Of a stretch of 64,000 nucleotides of DNA, positions 63,572 through 64,000 are shown one piece after another. The position numbers were made by a program, and so were the translations under genes. The DNA lies in contig NC_052669.1 of the NCBI RefSeq assembly GCF_016802725.1, positions 11,886,770 through 11,950,769 of the forward strand, written 5' to 3'. Source of the DNA: Solenopsis invicta. Lineage: Eukaryota; Arthropoda; Insecta; Hymenoptera; Formicidae. The notes below the pieces were generated by a model. That model did no database searches. It saw nothing but the letters and a program-made list of their open reading frames with translations, and was not told where the DNA came from. Position 1 is the stretch's first letter; each line of letters begins with the position of its first letter.

Positions 63572-64000
63572 AAATGCTGTTCACGCAAGAAAAAATTATC
63601 CGATGTGTATGGAGAAGATGTATTGACAGAACGCCAAAACTGGTTTGCAAAATTTCGATCCGGCAATTTTGATGTTGAAGATGCACCACGTTTTGGAAGG
63701 CCAGTTGAAGCTGATGAAAACACAATAAAGACATTAATTGATGCAAACCGGCGAATAACAACTCGTGAGATCGCTGAGAGGTTAGGTTTATCAAATTTGA
63801 CCGTTTATGATCATTTGAAACGCCTAGGTTTAATTTCAAAACTCGACATATAGGTTCCTCATGTTCTTACGGAAAGAAATCTGTGCCGTCGCGTTGACGT
63901 CTGTGACTTACTTCTCAACTGTCAAGAAAATGAATCCATTTTTAAAGCGCATCATCACTGGGGAAGAGAAATGGGTTGTTTGCAATAATGTTAATCCTTA
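63572..64000 (+). pseudogene. mariner transposase, 5' part, runs off window
   Basis: The readable frame has YGEDVLTERQNWFAKFRSGN, then FDVEDAPRFGRPVEADENTI and TTREIAERLGLSNLTVYDHL, the N-terminal DNA-binding half of a mariner transposase. A stop at 63852 (TAG after KLDI) interrupts it, after which VPHVLTERNLCRRVDVC and FKRIITGEEKWVVCNN continue. The rest lies outside the window. It differs from the other three mariners here. Confidence 0.88.

Overview
The window is eukaryotic nuclear DNA, almost certainly from an insect and probably a hymenopteran such as an ant. It is AT-rich, carries many mariner/Tc1/IS630, Copia, Gypsy and foldback elements, has short GT-AG introns, and its Polinton genes resemble those I know from insect genomes. 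The species call is inference. I see no complete host gene; the only plausible host-type coding sequence is one exon near 58.3 kb.

Region 1 (1-5.7 kb) is transposon debris: the 5' end of a Gypsy element on the minus strand (LTR, primer binding site, gag start), a frameshifted mariner, small foldback elements and the tail of a Copia pol gene.

Region 2 (5.7-24.5 kb) is the main object: an apparently complete Polinton/Maverick (adintovirus-like) element at 6484-23409, 16,926 bp. It has about 0.96-kb terminal inverted repeats starting AGTAG and a perfect 6-bp target duplication (CCGGTC), and it is inserted in a GC-rich LTR-like repeat. All hallmark genes appear open. The capsid side, read leftwards, holds a small unknown protein, a phospholipase A2/core-protein fusion, an adenain-like protease, the penton-type minor capsid protein, a tiny ORF, the major capsid protein and two further unknown proteins, one of them spliced. 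Read rightwards are the packaging ATPase, a conserved unknown, a small charged protein and a chromodomain integrase. Read leftwards from the right end are an unknown protein and a protein-primed DNA polymerase B whose gene has one intron inside its zinc finger. The ATPase and the first leftward gene share one palindromic TATA box with an initiator about 32-33 bp away on each side. An approximately 870-bp array of short repeats lies among the capsid-side genes.

Region 3 (24.5-30.8 kb) is a run of foldback elements separated by TA microsatellites, ending in an IS630/Tc1-mariner-type transposon with an intact 354-aa transposase and about 300-bp inverted repeats.

Region 4 (30.8-50.3 kb) reads as one originally about 1.5-kb foldback element, inflated to about 19.5 kb by nested insertions: two solo LTRs, a TTAA-flanked piggyBac-like MITE, an internally deleted IS630 element, a degraded Copia that itself hosts foldbacks and a 3.8-kb inverted-dimer transposon with an intact spliced transposase, and a mariner with a single stop codon.

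Region 5 (50.3-64 kb) holds more foldbacks (two with tRNA-like sequence), a degraded mariner, the isolated exon, a piggyBac-like MITE containing both a mariner and a probable hAT-type insertion, the tail of a non-LTR retrotransposon, and the start of another mariner running off the window.
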